DNA from: Gluconacetobacter asukensis | Lineage (GTDB): Bacteria; Pseudomonadota; Alphaproteobacteria; Acetobacterales; Acetobacteraceae | Direction: 5' to 3' | DNA length: 64,000 nucleotides | Assembly (NCBI RefSeq): GCF_014174375.1 | Contig: NZ_JABEQE010000005.1 | Coordinates: 186,001-250,000, forward strand | Shown: one piece after another, positions 8,640 to 18,321 of the stretch | Layout: each line of letters begins with the position of its first letter | How positions within the stretch are numbered: position 1 is the stretch's first letter | The notes under the pieces: model-generated | Told to the model about the DNA's origin: nothing | Databases searched by the model: none | What the model saw: the letters and a program-made list of their open reading frames with translations, nothing else | Made by a program: the position numbers and the translations under genes

Positions 8640-10403
8640 CTATCCTTCCATCCGCATCAATCCCCAGCGAACGATCTGGCGCGTCCGCTCCCCGCTTCCT
8701 GTCCGCGCTGCGCGGGCGGGAGAAGCCGGAACATCCGCTTTCGTCTCAGGCGCCTCACTGTCACCGTCCCTGTCGGGCAGGGCCCCTTCACCGGGCTGCA
8801 TCTCCATCGCGGCATCCGGTGGAGACTCTTCCGTCGCTTCAGCCGTCGGCTCGTCGCCCGGACGCACATGGATGACGATCTGGCGCGTCCGTTCGGGTTT
8901 CAGCCCACCGCAATAGATACTCTCCTCGACTGCGAGCGTCCCGCCATCAGCCCGAAATTTCCAGATCCGCCCGCCGACGTCCAGGACGACGATCTGCCCC
9001 TCAGCATCCCATTCCGCCCCGACTGAAGGATGAAGATGAAAACGCAGATCGAAGGATTGCATCCGCTCACCCTCGACGATTTCCTCGCCCCGCAGGTCTT
9101 CCCCCCCCTCCCCCAGATAGAGCCGGCGACGCCACGAGGCACCGAACGGAGCGTGATAGCCGTCATGTGACAGGTCCAGCCAATGGGCCCCGTCCTGGCC
9201 CATCTGTTCCGCGGTCACATGCGCGGGCCGACGCTGAATATCACCATCGGGCCCGATATCCGAAGACGACCGACCCTCCAGCACCAGCAGCGAATGCGCG
9301 GCACTTTCACGCAGCGCGCGCCGCCATTCCGCCGTTTGCCCGGCACCGCAATTGACGATCACGCGCTGCCGCGCCACCGAGAATTCGAAAGACAACGTCC
9401 CCGCATGGGCCAGCGCATCGAAACCAGGCGGCGGAGGCGCCGCCGCGTCGACCAGCAGCAGGGATCGTCCGACCTGCAACCGGATAACCCCCCCATCGGG
9501 CATGGTGGTCGCCACCACCCGCGACCGGGTCGATTGCGCCAGCACCATCTCGATCATCGCCACATTGCCGGCATGGCTGCCGTTGAACAGCGCCAGCCCC
9601 CCGTCACCATGCCGCATGGCCCGCAGCACCGGGCTCATGCGATCAAGTGCCAACGCCAGTGAGTCCGGCAACGGCAACTGGGCCGCCTGTAGCATCGCCC
9701 GCATTTCGGCCAGTTCGCGCAATGCCAGAAACTGGATTTCGGGGCTGCGCTGGATGTGACACCCATCCTGCATGATCTGCCGCGCCAGCTCGGCATCCAG
9801 ATAGCGCATGAACCGGGAAAGGAAGCCACTATGTTCGGGCATCGCGATCGCCGCGGCCAGCAGGCCCTTGAAGGCGATCAGTGCCCGCCAGTCGTGCGTC
9901 TCGGGCGGCAGCAGCGCTGCGATCGTTCGCCCCTCGGCCAGCAGCCGCTGCATCAGGCGCTGGCGGAACCCGTCATCGGCCGATGCGGCGAAGAAATCAT
10001 AATGCCCCAGCCACGCGGCCAGCCGGGCGCCAGTCACGGCGCAGTCGCGCACCATCGGGTCGGTCGGCGGATGGGCCAGCCAGTCATTGACCAGCGCGCG
10101 TGCCTGGAGCCGCGCCGAATCGGTTCCGACGGCGCGCAGGTCCCGCAGCCATGTGAAGCCATGCAGATAGGCCCGGAACGAATCGGGATAGGACGGATCC
10201 TCCCATCGCCCCGGCCCGATTCGCCGCGTAACCCCGGCGTAGGTCAGGCTGCCAAGGGCCAGTTGCGCCCCCGATGTCGGGTCACCGGGCCACAAATCGC
10301 GCACGGCATGGACCGGGGCCGCGGGAACGCGCCCCAACCCCGCCAGAGATGGCAGGCGAGCCAGCGAAAGACGCGCATCCTGGCTCCAACGTCGCAGGAC
10401 CAT
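8640..10403 (-). CDS. Heparinase II/III family protein
   Basis: 587 aa. The N-terminal two thirds form an alpha-helical toroid-like region (for example DSFRAYLHGFTWLRDL, residues about 75-92), and the C-terminal part (about 310-510) is the heparinase II/III beta domain. The C-terminal 70 residues are low-complexity and acidic. No signal peptide is apparent. Members of this family between rsmB/rpe and other housekeeping genes are, as I recall, widespread in alphaproteobacteria, but their substrate is not established. A role in polysaccharide turnover is possible given the neighbouring glycosyltransferase, but this is inference. A ribosome binding site (GAGAGGGG) precedes the ATG. Confidence 0.8.
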   Translation of the reverse strand: MVLRRWSQDARLSLARLPSLAGLGRVPAAPVHAVRDLWPGDPTSGAQLALGSLTYAGVTRRIGPGRWEDPSYPDSFRAYLHGFTWLRDLRAVGTDSARLQARALVNDWLAHPPTDPMVRDCAVTGARLAAWLGHYDFFAASADDGFRQRLMQRLLAEGRTIAALLPPETHDWRALIAFKGLLAAAIAMPEHSGFLSRFMRYLDAELARQIMQDGCHIQRSPEIQFLALRELAEMRAMLQAAQLPLPDSLALALDRMSPVLRAMRHGDGGLALFNGSHAGNVAMIEMVLAQSTRSRVVATTMPDGGVIRLQVGRSLLLVDAAAPPPPGFDALAHAGTLSFEFSVARQRVIVNCGAGQTAEWRRALRESAAHSLLVLEGRSSSDIGPDGDIQRRPAHVTAEQMGQDGAHWLDLSHDGYHAPFGASWRRRLYLGEGGEDLRGEEIVEGERMQSFDLRFHLHPSVGAEWDAEGQIVVLDVGGRIWKFRADGGTLAVEESIYCGGLKPERTRQIVIHVRPGDEPTAEATEESPPDAAMEMQPGEGALPDRDGDSEAPETKADVPASPARAARTGSGERTRQIVRWGLMRMEG

Positions 10404-10464
10404 CAGGCCCCTCTCATTTCACGAGACAGATCCATCCACCCCATGCATGACCGCCCGCTCTGGA

Positions 10465-11142
10465 TCATACAGCCTGTCTGGCCGCCCCGCGCAGGCCCGC
10501 AATCGCCCGCTCGTAATCCGGCTGGCCATAGACCGACGTCCCGGCCACCAACATGTCAGCTCCGGCTTCGGTCGCCAGCGCGGCGGTCCGAACGTCCACG
10601 CCACCATCGACACCGATCCGGATGTCCCGGCCGGTCGCCTCTGCCATCCGGCGCAGCGTGCGGATCTTGTCCAACTGGCTGGTCAGGAATTTCTGGCCGC
10701 CAAATCCCGGATTGACGGTCATGACCAGAATCACATCCACCAGGTCCAGCACTTCCTCCACGGCCTGCGCCGGGGTCGCCGGACACAGGGCGACGCCCGG
10801 TTTCACGCCCAGCGCGCGGATATGCTGCAAAGTCCGATGCGTATGGGGCCCCGCCTCGATATGCACATGAATATGGTCGGCCCCCGCCTGGGCGAACATC
10901 TCCAGATATGGATCGACCGGCGCCATCATCAAATGCACGTCGAACACCAAGCCTGACTGTGGGCGTAGCGCCTTGATCAGTTGCGCACCGAAAGACAGAT
11001 TCGGCACGAAATGGCCATCCATCACATCCAGATGCAGCCAGTCGGCTCCAGCCCGCTCGACGGCTGCGACTTCCTCCGCCATGCGGGAAAAATCGGCCGA
11101 AAGGACACTGGGTGCGATAAGGGGGGGGAAATGAATGGACAT
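10465..11142 (-). CDS. rpe: Ribulose-phosphate 3-epimerase
   Basis: 225 aa TIM-barrel enzyme of the pentose phosphate pathway interconverting ribulose-5-phosphate and xylulose-5-phosphate. The family motifs are all present: IAPSVLSADF at the N-terminus, WLHLDVMDGHFVPN and DVHLMM with metal-binding His/Asp residues, MTVNPGFGGQKF, and IGVDGGV near the C-terminus. The length is normal. It lies 90 bases downstream of rsmB and 61 bases upstream of the heparinase-like gene on the same strand. No clear ribosome binding site precedes the ATG. Confidence 0.96.
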   Translation of the reverse strand: MSIHFPPLIAPSVLSADFSRMAEEVAAVERAGADWLHLDVMDGHFVPNLSFGAQLIKALRPQSGLVFDVHLMMAPVDPYLEMFAQAGADHIHVHIEAGPHTHRTLQHIRALGVKPGVALCPATPAQAVEEVLDLVDVILVMTVNPGFGGQKFLTSQLDKIRTLRRMAEATGRDIRIGVDGGVDVRTAALATEAGADMLVAGTSVYGQPDYERAIAGLRGAARQAV

Positions 11143-11164
11143 GGTTTGCAGTGTAACAGGAAAT

Positions 11165-11200
11165 CACGGGCGGCATGCAAGCAGTTGCGTACCGCCCGTG
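11165..11200. repeat. Perfect 9-bp inverted repeat between rsmB and rpe
   Basis: CACGGGCGG at 11165-11173 pairs with CCGCCCGTG at 11192-11200 across an 18-base loop. It lies in the 90-base gap between rsmB and rpe. There is no T-run on the minus-strand side, so it may be a weak terminator, an mRNA-processing hairpin or an operator. Confidence 0.5.
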
Positions 11201-11232
11201 GCGACCGATTTCTGTCACGTTCTCAAGAGAAG

Positions 11233-12534
11233 CTAGGCGCGACGGAAACGTGCGGCAAAGAACCCGTCCATCCCTCCCATTCCGGCCCATAGTGCGGGGT
11301 GGGTCCGCAGCCAGCCTTCCGGGGTGCGCGCCTCGGGTAGCATCGCCAGTTCCTCCACCGAGAACGGGTCAGGCACCAGCCCCATCGCGGCCGCGGCGCG
11401 GGCACGTTCCGGCCCCTCCTCGGGCTGAAGTGAGCAGACGGCATAGACCACGCGCCCGCCGGGACGCAGCATGTCGCGCGCGGCCGCCAGCAGCCGGTCC
11501 TGCCCCTCGGTCAGGGCCTGCAGGTCGCGTGGGCGCTTGATCCACAACACATCTGGGTGGCGTCGTGCGGTGCCGGTCGCCGAACAGGGCGCATCCAGCA
11601 GCACGCCATCCAGCAGCGCGTCAGGCCGCCAGGTGGTCGCATCGCCCAGCACAGTCGTCACCCGCTCCGTCAGGGCGAGGCGCGCCAGATTCTCCTGCAG
11701 CCGCGCCATCCGGCCCGCTTCGCGCTCGATGGCCGTAACCTCGGCCCCGGCGAAGGCCAATTGTGCCGTCTTGCCCCCCGGTGCCGCGCACAGATCCGCA
11801 ATCCGCTCGCCCGGCTGCGCCGCCAGCAGACGCGCGGGCAGCGATGCCGCTGCGTCCTGAACCCAGAATGCCCCCTCGGCATATCCCGGCAATTCCGCCA
11901 CCCGCGTCCCAGCCGGCAGCCGCGCCGTACCGGTGGGCAACAGCTCCGCACCGGGCGGGCATGTGGCACCGGGACGCATCGTCAGATCCAGCGGCGCCTC
12001 ACGCCCCAGGGCTTCGGCGATGGGCCGTGCCAATTCGCCCCACGCGCTCCACAGCCACGGCGGCACGTCCAGCCGATCCTGGTCCAACCCATCCAGCGCA
12101 CCCGCGCCGGCCTGCGCGACGCGGCGAAGTACCGCATTCACCAGCCCGGCGAACGGCGTCAGGCCACGCCGGCGCGCCAGGGAGACTGCGGTGCCGACAG
12201 CCGCATGTGCGGGCGTGTCCAGAAACAGGATCTGCGCCACGCCAATCAGCAGCACCGTCCGCACCGGCAGCGGCGGTTCCTTCTTCAGGAAAGGTTCCAG
12301 CACCATTCCGGCCGTTCCCAGGTGGCGCAGCACGGTCGCCGCCAGCCGGTGCGCGGCGGCACGGTCGCGTGCATCTGCACCGCGCGCCGCCAGCGACTGG
12401 TCCAGGCTGTTTTCCAGCATGCGGCGATGTTCCAGAACGCCCTGCACGATATCGAAGGCGATATCCCGTGTCGGGTCCGCCCCGGCCCCGCGCGGTCCGC
12501 GCTGCCCCCGTCCGTCTGGTGCGCCCTGGCTCAT
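11233..12534 (-). CDS. rsmB: 16S rRNA (cytosine-C5)-methyltransferase RsmB
   Basis: 433 aa from the ATG at 12534, chosen because GGGAGGAG lies about 10 bases upstream; an ATG ten codons earlier has no such site. The N-terminal 140 residues match the NusB-like RNA-binding domain of RsmB/Sun. The C-terminal Rossmann domain has the SAM motif ADLCAAPGGKTAQLA, the PC motif LLDAPCSATGTARRHPDV and the catalytic-cysteine motif VYAVCSLQPEEG. In E. coli this family methylates C967 of 16S rRNA. It diverges from the PLP-protein gene with a 138-base gap. Confidence 0.92.
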   Translation of the reverse strand: MSQGAPDGRGQRGPRGAGADPTRDIAFDIVQGVLEHRRMLENSLDQSLAARGADARDRAAAHRLAATVLRHLGTAGMVLEPFLKKEPPLPVRTVLLIGVAQILFLDTPAHAAVGTAVSLARRRGLTPFAGLVNAVLRRVAQAGAGALDGLDQDRLDVPPWLWSAWGELARPIAEALGREAPLDLTMRPGATCPPGAELLPTGTARLPAGTRVAELPGYAEGAFWVQDAAASLPARLLAAQPGERIADLCAAPGGKTAQLAFAGAEVTAIEREAGRMARLQENLARLALTERVTTVLGDATTWRPDALLDGVLLDAPCSATGTARRHPDVLWIKRPRDLQALTEGQDRLLAAARDMLRPGGRVVYAVCSLQPEEGPERARAAAAMGLVPDPFSVEELAMLPEARTPEGWLRTHPALWAGMGGMDGFFAARFRRA

Positions 12535-12672
12535 GGTGCGTCCGCTCCTCCCGTCCCGTTCCATATGCCGCGTGCTGATGGCATGCCCGTCTTCACGCCG
12601 CCACCCCTTCGGGCCGGGAATCTACGTCATATTCCCCTTGACCGGCGACCGGCCCCGGCCAACCGTAACGGT

Positions 12673-13437
12673 ATGACGACCACGTTCTCCGCCGCCACGG
12701 CCGACACCCCGTCCTGCCCATCCCCGATCGCCACCGCCCTGGCCGGCATTCGGGAGCGGATCGCGGCGGCGGCCCACCGCGCACACCGCGCGCCGGATAC
12801 GGTCACGCTGGTCGCGGTTTCGAAATTCCATCCCCAGTCGAGTGTGCTGGAGGCTCTGCAAGCCGGTCAGGCCGTGTTCGGCGAAAACCGCGTGCAGGAA
12901 GCAGCGGAGAAATTCCCCCCGCTGCGCGACGCCTGGCCCGCCCTGCGTCTGCATATCATCGGCGGCCTGCAGACCAACAAAGTCCTGGAGGCGGTGCGGA
13001 TCGCCGACATGATCGAAAGTCTGGACCGCCCGTCCCTGGCCGACGCGCTGGCCCGGGCCGCCGACCGCGCGGGACGCCTGCCGGATCTGCTGGTACAGGT
13101 GAACACCGGCGACGAATCCCAAAAATCCGGCATCCCCCGCGTACAGGCCGACAGTTTCATCACCTCGTGCCGCCAGCGTTTCGGCGACGCCGTGCGGGGC
13201 CTCATGTGCATTCCGCCGGCCGACGCGGACCCGGTGCCGCATTTCCGCTATCTGGCGGACCTGGCCCGGGCGCACGACCTGAAGCTGCTGTCCATGGGCA
13301 TGTCGGCGGATTTCGAGGCGGCGATCACGGCGGGGGCCACCCATGTGCGCGTGGGCAGCGCGATCTTCGGCCATCGACCTGCCAGCCCACCGAATAGCGC
13401 AATCCCGCCCGCTCGCCTTGCTGCCCCCGAATCATGA
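12673..13437 (+). CDS. YggS/PROSC-family pyridoxal phosphate homeostasis protein
   Basis: 254 aa from the ATG at 12673 ([11 protein letters not shown]). It is a single-domain alanine-racemase-like barrel. The PLP lysine is visible in LVAVSKFHP, followed by [39 protein letters not shown] and the C-terminal [28 protein letters not shown], all hallmarks of the family. These proteins bind PLP and keep free cofactor levels balanced; no enzymatic reaction is established. The start is set by homology, because the frame stays open upstream through the antisense of rsmB. Confidence 0.93.
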   Translation: MTTTFSAATADTPSCPSPIATALAGIRERIAAAAHRAHRAPDTVTLVAVSKFHPQSSVLEALQAGQAVFGENRVQEAAEKFPPLRDAWPALRLHIIGGLQTNKVLEAVRIADMIESLDRPSLADALARAADRAGRLPDLLVQVNTGDESQKSGIPRVQADSFITSCRQRFGDAVRGLMCIPPADADPVPHFRYLADLARAHDLKLLSMGMSADFEAAITAGATHVRVGSAIFGHRPASPPNSAIPPARLAAPES

Positions 13438-13504
13438 CGCTATGCCGGAAGACAACGCGGCCGGCGCGCCGTTGCCTGCCAACAGTCCTCGGAGACGTCC
13501 CGAC

Positions 13505-15505
13505 ATGACGCCAGACCCGGTCGACCACATTGCCGGATCGACGCCGCCCGCCCAGGCTGCCGCAACGGCCGCCGAAACCGGCGGCCATTCGGACACGTCG
13601 TCCAGGATTACCGAATTCGGCGCCGACCAGCACGAACACGCAGCCAGCCCGGTCGGTTTCGCCGCCCTGCTGGCCGTTCTCGGCGTGGTCTTCGGCGATA
13701 TCGGTACCAGTCCGCTCTACGCCCTGCGCTCCACCATCCTCGTCGTCTCGCAGCATCACCAGATCGATGCGTGGGAGGTCATGGGCGTCGAAAGCCTGAT
13801 CCTCTGGTCGCTGATCCTGATCGTCACCGTAAAATACGTGCTGCTGATCATGCGCGCCGACCATAATGGCGAGGGCGGCATCATCTCGCTGATGGCACTG
13901 GCACAGAAAGTGTCCCAGGACAGCCGGCTGAAGCTGGTCCTGGGCATGGCCGGCATCGCCGGTGCCTGCCTGTTCTTCGGGGATGGGCTGATCACACCCG
14001 CGATTTCGGTCCTCTCGGCTGTCGAAGGCCTGGAGGTCAGCTTCCCCGCCGCGCGCGAGCTGATCATTCCCATTGCGATCATGGTGCTGATCGGCCTGTT
14101 CAGCGTGCAATCCTACGGCACCGGCAAGGTCGGCGCGATCTTCGGGCCGGTCATGGTGCTGTGGTTCACGATGCTCGGCGTCCTCGGCCTTCTGGCCATC
14201 GTACGCCATCCGCATATCCTGATGGCCATTTCGCCGATCTATGCCGTGCAGTTCATCATCTATCACGGCTGGCTGTCCTTCATCGCCCTTGGTTCGGTCG
14301 TGCTGTCGGTCACCGGGGCCGAGGCACTGTATGCCGACATGGGTCATTTCGGCCGGCAGCCCATCCGCTATGCGTGGCTGTTCTGCGTCCTGCCCTGCCT
14401 GGCGCTGAACTATATGGGCCAGGGCGCGCTGATCATTTCCGACCCATCGGCAATCAGCAATCCGTTCTTCCTGCTGGGGCCGCACTGGCTGCAGATCCCG
14501 ATGATCATCCTGTCGACGATGGCGACGGTCATCGCCAGCCAGGCTGGAATTTCGGGTGGCTTCTCGCTCTGCCGCCAGCTTATCCAACTCGGCTACCTGC
14601 CGCGCATGCGCATCACCCACACCAACAAGAACGAGGAAGGGCAGATCTACCTGCCCGAATTCAACCGCGCCTTGATGGTCGGCGCCCTGCTGCTGGTGGT
14701 GGCGTTCCGCAGCTCCGACGCGCTGGCATCGGCCTACGGTATCGCCGTCACCGGTACCTTCATGTGTACCTGCGTCCTGGCGATGGTGGTCTTCCGTCGG
14801 CAATACCGCTGGTCGCGGGCGGCGGCGGCGGCCACGTTCGGCGGGTTTTTCATCATGGACAGCGTCTTCTTCGCGTCGAACGCGCTCAAGATCCCGCAGG
14901 GCGGCTGGGTGCCGGTCCTGCTGGGTACCGCGCTGACCCTGATGATGACGACATGGAAGCGCGGCCGCAGCCTGATCATGGCCCGGCAGAAACTGGACAG
15001 CCTGCCCGTCAACTCCTTCCTGGCCCGCCTGCCCCAATCGCGCACCATTCGCGTCCCCGGCATGGCCGTCTTCATGACCGCAACGCCGGAATTCGTACCG
15101 ACCTGCCTGCTGCACAATCTGAAGCACAACAAGGTGCTGCACGAGCATGTGCTGTTCGTTACCGTCCAGACCCTGGACCAGCCGGAAGCCACGCGCGGCC
15201 ACCGCGTCGCCCTGCAGCAACTCGCCCCGAACATCTACCGGGTGATCCTGCGCTACGGCTTCATGGAAACCCCGAACCTACCCCGTGCGCTGGAGGAACT
15301 GAAAGCAAACGGCGTGGAGTTCGACGCCATGCAGGCCTCCTATTTCACCAGCCGCGAACTGCTGGTCCGCTCCTCGGTGCCCAAGATGTCGCGCTGGCGG
15401 ATGTCGCTCTTCCTGCTGATGGCGCGCAACGCCATCCCCGCCACCGAATTCTTCCGTATTCCCCCCGACCGGGTGGTGGAACTGGGCGTGCGGCTTGCCA
15501 TCTGA
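13505..15505 (+). CDS. kup: Low-affinity potassium transporter Kup
   Basis: 666 aa from the ATG at 13505, preceded by GGAG at a 10-base distance; an ATG at 13442 gives 687 aa but lacks a ribosome binding site. After a polar N-terminal tail of about 50 residues, the family signature [17 protein letters not shown] starts a run of about 12 membrane segments (to about residue 470), with [11 protein letters not shown] and [10 protein letters not shown] also conserved. A C-terminal cytoplasmic domain of about 170 residues follows. Kup proteins import K+ with protons and are suited to acidic conditions, which fits an acid-producing host (inference). The last 11 bases overlap hemW. Confidence 0.95.
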   Translation: MTPDPVDHIAGSTPPAQAAATAAETGGHSDTSSRITEFGADQHEHAASPVGFAALLAVLGVVFGDIGTSPLYALRSTILVVSQHHQIDAWEVMGVESLILWSLILIVTVKYVLLIMRADHNGEGGIISLMALAQKVSQDSRLKLVLGMAGIAGACLFFGDGLITPAISVLSAVEGLEVSFPAARELIIPIAIMVLIGLFSVQSYGTGKVGAIFGPVMVLWFTMLGVLGLLAIVRHPHILMAISPIYAVQFIIYHGWLSFIALGSVVLSVTGAEALYADMGHFGRQPIRYAWLFCVLPCLALNYMGQGALIISDPSAISNPFFLLGPHWLQIPMIILSTMATVIASQAGISGGFSLCRQLIQLGYLPRMRITHTNKNEEGQIYLPEFNRALMVGALLLVVAFRSSDALASAYGIAVTGTFMCTCVLAMVVFRRQYRWSRAAAAATFGGFFIMDSVFFASNALKIPQGGWVPVLLGTALTLMMTTWKRGRSLIMARQKLDSLPVNSFLARLPQSRTIRVPGMAVFMTATPEFVPTCLLHNLKHNKVLHEHVLFVTVQTLDQPEATRGHRVALQQLAPNIYRVILRYGFMETPNLPRALEELKANGVEFDAMQASYFTSRELLVRSSVPKMSRWRMSLFLLMARNAIPATEFFRIPPDRVVELGVRLAI

Positions 15506-16676
15506 CGCGGCACCCCTCGCACTCTATGTCCATTGGCCGTTCTGCCTGGCCAAATGTCCGTACTGCGATTTCAACAGCCATGTACGCGACGCCATCCCCC
15601 AGGCCCGCTTCGCCGCCGCTCTGCGGCGCGAACTGGCGCATGAGGCCGCCCGCCTGACAGCAGACGGTCCGCGCCGGCTGGGGTCGATCTTTTTCGGCGG
15701 CGGCACACCGTCGCTGATGGCGCCGGAGACGGTCGCGTCCCTGATCGCCGATGCCCGGTCCCTGTTCGCCACGGCGCCCGATCTGGAAATCACGCTGGAA
15801 GCCAACCCCACCAGCGTCGAAATCGGGCGGCTGCGCGCATTCCGCGACGCCGGCGTCAACCGGGTGTCGCTGGGCATTCAGAGCCTGGACGACGACGCGC
15901 TGCGCCTCTTGGGGCGGCAGCATTCCGCCGGTCAGGCCGTGGCGGCGCTCGAGACGGCGCGCGACCTGTTCGGGCGGATCTCCTTCGACCTCATCTATGC
16001 GCGGCCGGACCAGTCACCAGCTTCCTGGCGCGCCGAACTGAACCACGCCCTCGCGCTGGTTTCGGACCATCTGTCGCTCTACCAATTGACCATCGAGGCC
16101 GGCACCCGCTTCGAGGGGCTGCATCGCCAGGGGCTGCTGGTCCTGCCCGATGAGGAGTCGGGGGCGCTGATGTACGAGGAAACCGCCACGGTCGCAGCCG
16201 GCCATGGGCTGGAGGCCTACGAGGTCTCGAACTACGCAAGGCCGGGGGCGGAAAGCCGCCATAACCTGACCTATTGGCGTTACGACGACTATCTGGGAAT
16301 CGGCCCAGGTGCCCATGGGCGGATAACCCTGGCGGACGGACTGCATGCCACCCGCCGCCACCGCGCTCCGGAACCATGGGCGGAGCGCGTGGAACGGACG
16401 GGAAGCGGCCTGACACAGGACGATACCCTGACCGCCCGCGACCGCGCCCGCGAGATGCTGCTGATGGGCCTGCGCCTGACCGAGGGCGTGTCCGAGGCCC
16501 GATTCGCACAACGCACCGGCATGGCAATGGACGATGCGCTCGATCCGGTGATTCTGGCGGCGGCGCTGGAAGAAGGATATCTTGTCCGTGACGAAACAAT
16601 GGACGGCGTCGCCCTGCGCGCCACGAATGCGGGCCGCCTCCGACTGGAAGCCCTGCTCGGTGCCGTGGTGCTCTAA
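15495..16676 (+). CDS. hemW: Heme chaperone HemW (radical SAM)
   Basis: 393 aa. The only plausible in-frame start is a TTG at 15495, inside the end of kup. The radical-SAM cluster motif is C17-x3-C21-x2-C24, followed by Asp-Phe rather than the fourth Cys of HemN, and the heme-binding HNLTYW motif (HNxxYW) is present in [15 protein letters not shown]. These two points favour HemW, a heme-binding insertion chaperone, over the coproporphyrinogen dehydrogenase HemN that it is often called. The final TAA stop lies within the 5-bp direct repeat that flanks the downstream insertion sequence, so the IS landed at the stop codon without disrupting the protein. Confidence 0.92.
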   Translation: MPSDAAPLALYVHWPFCLAKCPYCDFNSHVRDAIPQARFAAALRRELAHEAARLTADGPRRLGSIFFGGGTPSLMAPETVASLIADARSLFATAPDLEITLEANPTSVEIGRLRAFRDAGVNRVSLGIQSLDDDALRLLGRQHSAGQAVAALETARDLFGRISFDLIYARPDQSPASWRAELNHALALVSDHLSLYQLTIEAGTRFEGLHRQGLLVLPDEESGALMYEETATVAAGHGLEAYEVSNYARPGAESRHNLTYWRYDDYLGIGPGAHGRITLADGLHATRRHRAPEPWAERVERTGSGLTQDDTLTARDRAREMLLMGLRLTEGVSEARFAQRTGMAMDDALDPVILAAALEEGYLVRDETMDGVALRATNAGRLRLEALLGAVVL

Positions 16677-16677
16677 G

Positions 16678-18164
16678 CTGGACTTTGGCGGTTTACGCGG
16701 CATAGCAGGCATTGTTCAGCAACGAGTTGAACAGGGCGCGTGGTATTTTTTGTTGCTCGCCCTTTGACGATGACGTGTGGAAATAAGGTGCGGCCCATAA
16801 TTCGCGGCGGACGGCGGCTATGGCGTCGCTGAAGGTTGGCCCTTCCTTACGATACCATGCTGTTGCGGCCGGCTGGACACGTCCCTGTTTTTGCAGGTCG
16901 TTTGCGACAAGGGTGATGATGGAGAAAAGCCCCATCAGGACGGGTGTGGTGCGGGCGATGGCCAGATCCGACCACTGGCGTTGGGTCTCGATGCCGAGGT
17001 GACGCCTCGTTTCGGCGAACGTGACCTCCATCGACCAGCGCCGGACAAACCAGGCCAGGATGTCGACGGGCGACGCGGCAAGGTCGGTGCAGAGGAACGC
17101 CTGCGGCCGGAAGTGCCCGGCAGGGTCGCGAACCAGCACATACCGGATGGGAACGGCCCGACCCGGATTATGCCACAGCGCGGTGCCGGAGATGAATTCG
17201 ACACGGTGTTCCTGACCGCCATACCATGCGCCGATTGTCGCTTCGCTCCATTGTATGGCGGGATTTTCCAGGCGGCTCGTCAGTGAAGGTTGCCGCGCGC
17301 CTGTTCGGCGGGGCCGGCCCAGTGTCCTGGCGGTGCGCCCTGGTGGCGGGTCGAACAGCCTGGCGTCGAGACGGAGACGACTGACCATGCATACCCGATC
17401 CCTGACGGCATTGAGCAGATCGATCGAGGCGTAGGAACTGTCGGTGACGGCGATGATCCTGCGTCCGGGAAGCCAGCGGGCGACCTGAAGCAGGCCCTGC
17501 CGTGCCCGGTCGGTCAACTTCCGGTGGGACGTTCCACGCTCATGCGTGTAGCGTTCCGAGGGACACAGCACAGTCAGGAACGGCAATCCCCACACCCGTC
17601 CGGTCCATGACAACGGCGCCAGAAGCATGAACGCTTGCCAGCGCAGGCCTCTGGCTTTCACGAAATGTCCGCGCGACGACCGCACCGGATCACGATAAAT
17701 GCCACGCGCGCTGATCCTGCGCCCTGTCCGCCGTTCCAGCGTCTCGTCGATCCCGATGATGACCGGACCGTCAGGAACCAGAACCGAGACCAGCCAGACA
17801 ATCAGCGTCCTGGACAGGGCCAGGGCGCTCCAGCGATTGCAGTTCAGGACGCGATGAAAGGAGGAGAAATCCGCCGCGTCCTCCAGGCCCATCGCACGGA
17901 GTGCGGAACAGATTGTCCGTCGTCCCGGCGACACGATCGCACCGGATGTCAGAACAAGAACCCGACGCCATGTCGGCGTCGTGAAAGCCGTCCGGAACCG
18001 CGCCAGCCACGAGGCTATCCCGCTGAACCCGACATCGCTGCCGCCCTCTCCCGCCATTGGTAATCTCCCGCTTCCTTCGCAGGAGAGTCTCGCCCGACCC
18101 AAGGCGCACAGGAATCCGACGCTTCTTCACATTCGATTCAACGCTCAAAAACACCAAAGTCCAG
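16678..18164 (-). mobile_element. Complete IS701-like insertion sequence with inverted repeats and target duplication
   Basis: About 1,487 bp. The left end reads CTGGACTTTGGCGGTTT from 16678 and the right end, read inwards on the minus strand from 18164, CTGGACTTTGGTGTTTT: 15 of 17 bases match, the first 11 perfectly. Both ends are flanked by CTAAG (16673-16677 and 18165-18169), giving an apparent target duplication. IS701-family elements usually duplicate 4 bp of the form YTAR, so the true duplication may be CTAA or TAAG with one chance base. It holds one transposase gene. Intact ends and matching flanks suggest a recent, possibly still mobile copy. Confidence 0.9.
16693..18057 (-). CDS. DDE transposase of the IS701-like element
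   Basis: 454 aa from the ATG at 18057, which has GGGAG 8 bases upstream; the open frame extends to 18102 without such a site. The DDE catalytic set can be traced: Asp in VIIGIDETLERR (about residue 108), Asp in IIAVTDSSYAS (about 205), and Glu in RRWSMEVTFAETRRHLG (about 360), the Y/R-x-E block typical of IS4/IS701-type enzymes. The stop lies 15 bases inside the left end of the element. No frameshift or internal stop is seen. Family placement (DDE_5/IS701) is from pattern recognition, not a search. Confidence 0.88.
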   Translation of the reverse strand: MAGEGGSDVGFSGIASWLARFRTAFTTPTWRRVLVLTSGAIVSPGRRTICSALRAMGLEDAADFSSFHRVLNCNRWSALALSRTLIVWLVSVLVPDGPVIIGIDETLERRTGRRISARGIYRDPVRSSRGHFVKARGLRWQAFMLLAPLSWTGRVWGLPFLTVLCPSERYTHERGTSHRKLTDRARQGLLQVARWLPGRRIIAVTDSSYASIDLLNAVRDRVCMVSRLRLDARLFDPPPGRTARTLGRPRRTGARQPSLTSRLENPAIQWSEATIGAWYGGQEHRVEFISGTALWHNPGRAVPIRYVLVRDPAGHFRPQAFLCTDLAASPVDILAWFVRRWSMEVTFAETRRHLGIETQRQWSDLAIARTTPVLMGLFSIITLVANDLQKQGRVQPAATAWYRKEGPTFSDAIAAVRRELWAAPYFHTSSSKGEQQKIPRALFNSLLNNACYAA

Positions 18165-18169
18165 CTAAG

Positions 18170-18278
18170 GAGCTGTTTAAAAAGGTCGGTGCGGTTCAAG
18201 AACATCTTGGCGGCCACCTGCCGCGAAGCACTTAAAACACACCTCGGATTGCCAACAGCGGCACTTTTAAAACAGTCT
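18170..18278. repeat. Possible small IS remnant or MITE-like segment
   Basis: Imperfect inverted repeats CTGTTTAAAAAG (18173-18184) and CTTTTAAAACAG (18264-18275) bracket about 80 bases that are AT-richer than their surroundings. The left end abuts the flanking repeat of the IS701-like element. Ends reading GAG-CTGTTTAAAA recall termini of IS5-group elements in acetic acid bacteria, so this could be a remnant left by an earlier insertion. No coding capacity is visible. Confidence 0.35.
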
Positions 18279-18321
18279 GCAGGACGACCGGATAGCCGAG
18301 CTCTTGCACACAGGACGCAGC

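Noticed and set aside
13325-15220. A 631-codon open frame on the minus strand
   Set aside because: It lies wholly antisense to kup; composition is His/Gln/Asp/Arg-rich as expected for the complement of high-GC coding sequence, with no family motif.
15495-16676. Calling this gene coproporphyrinogen III oxidase (hemN)
   Set aside because: The fourth cysteine of HemN is Phe here and the HNxxYW heme-binding motif is present, which fits HemW.
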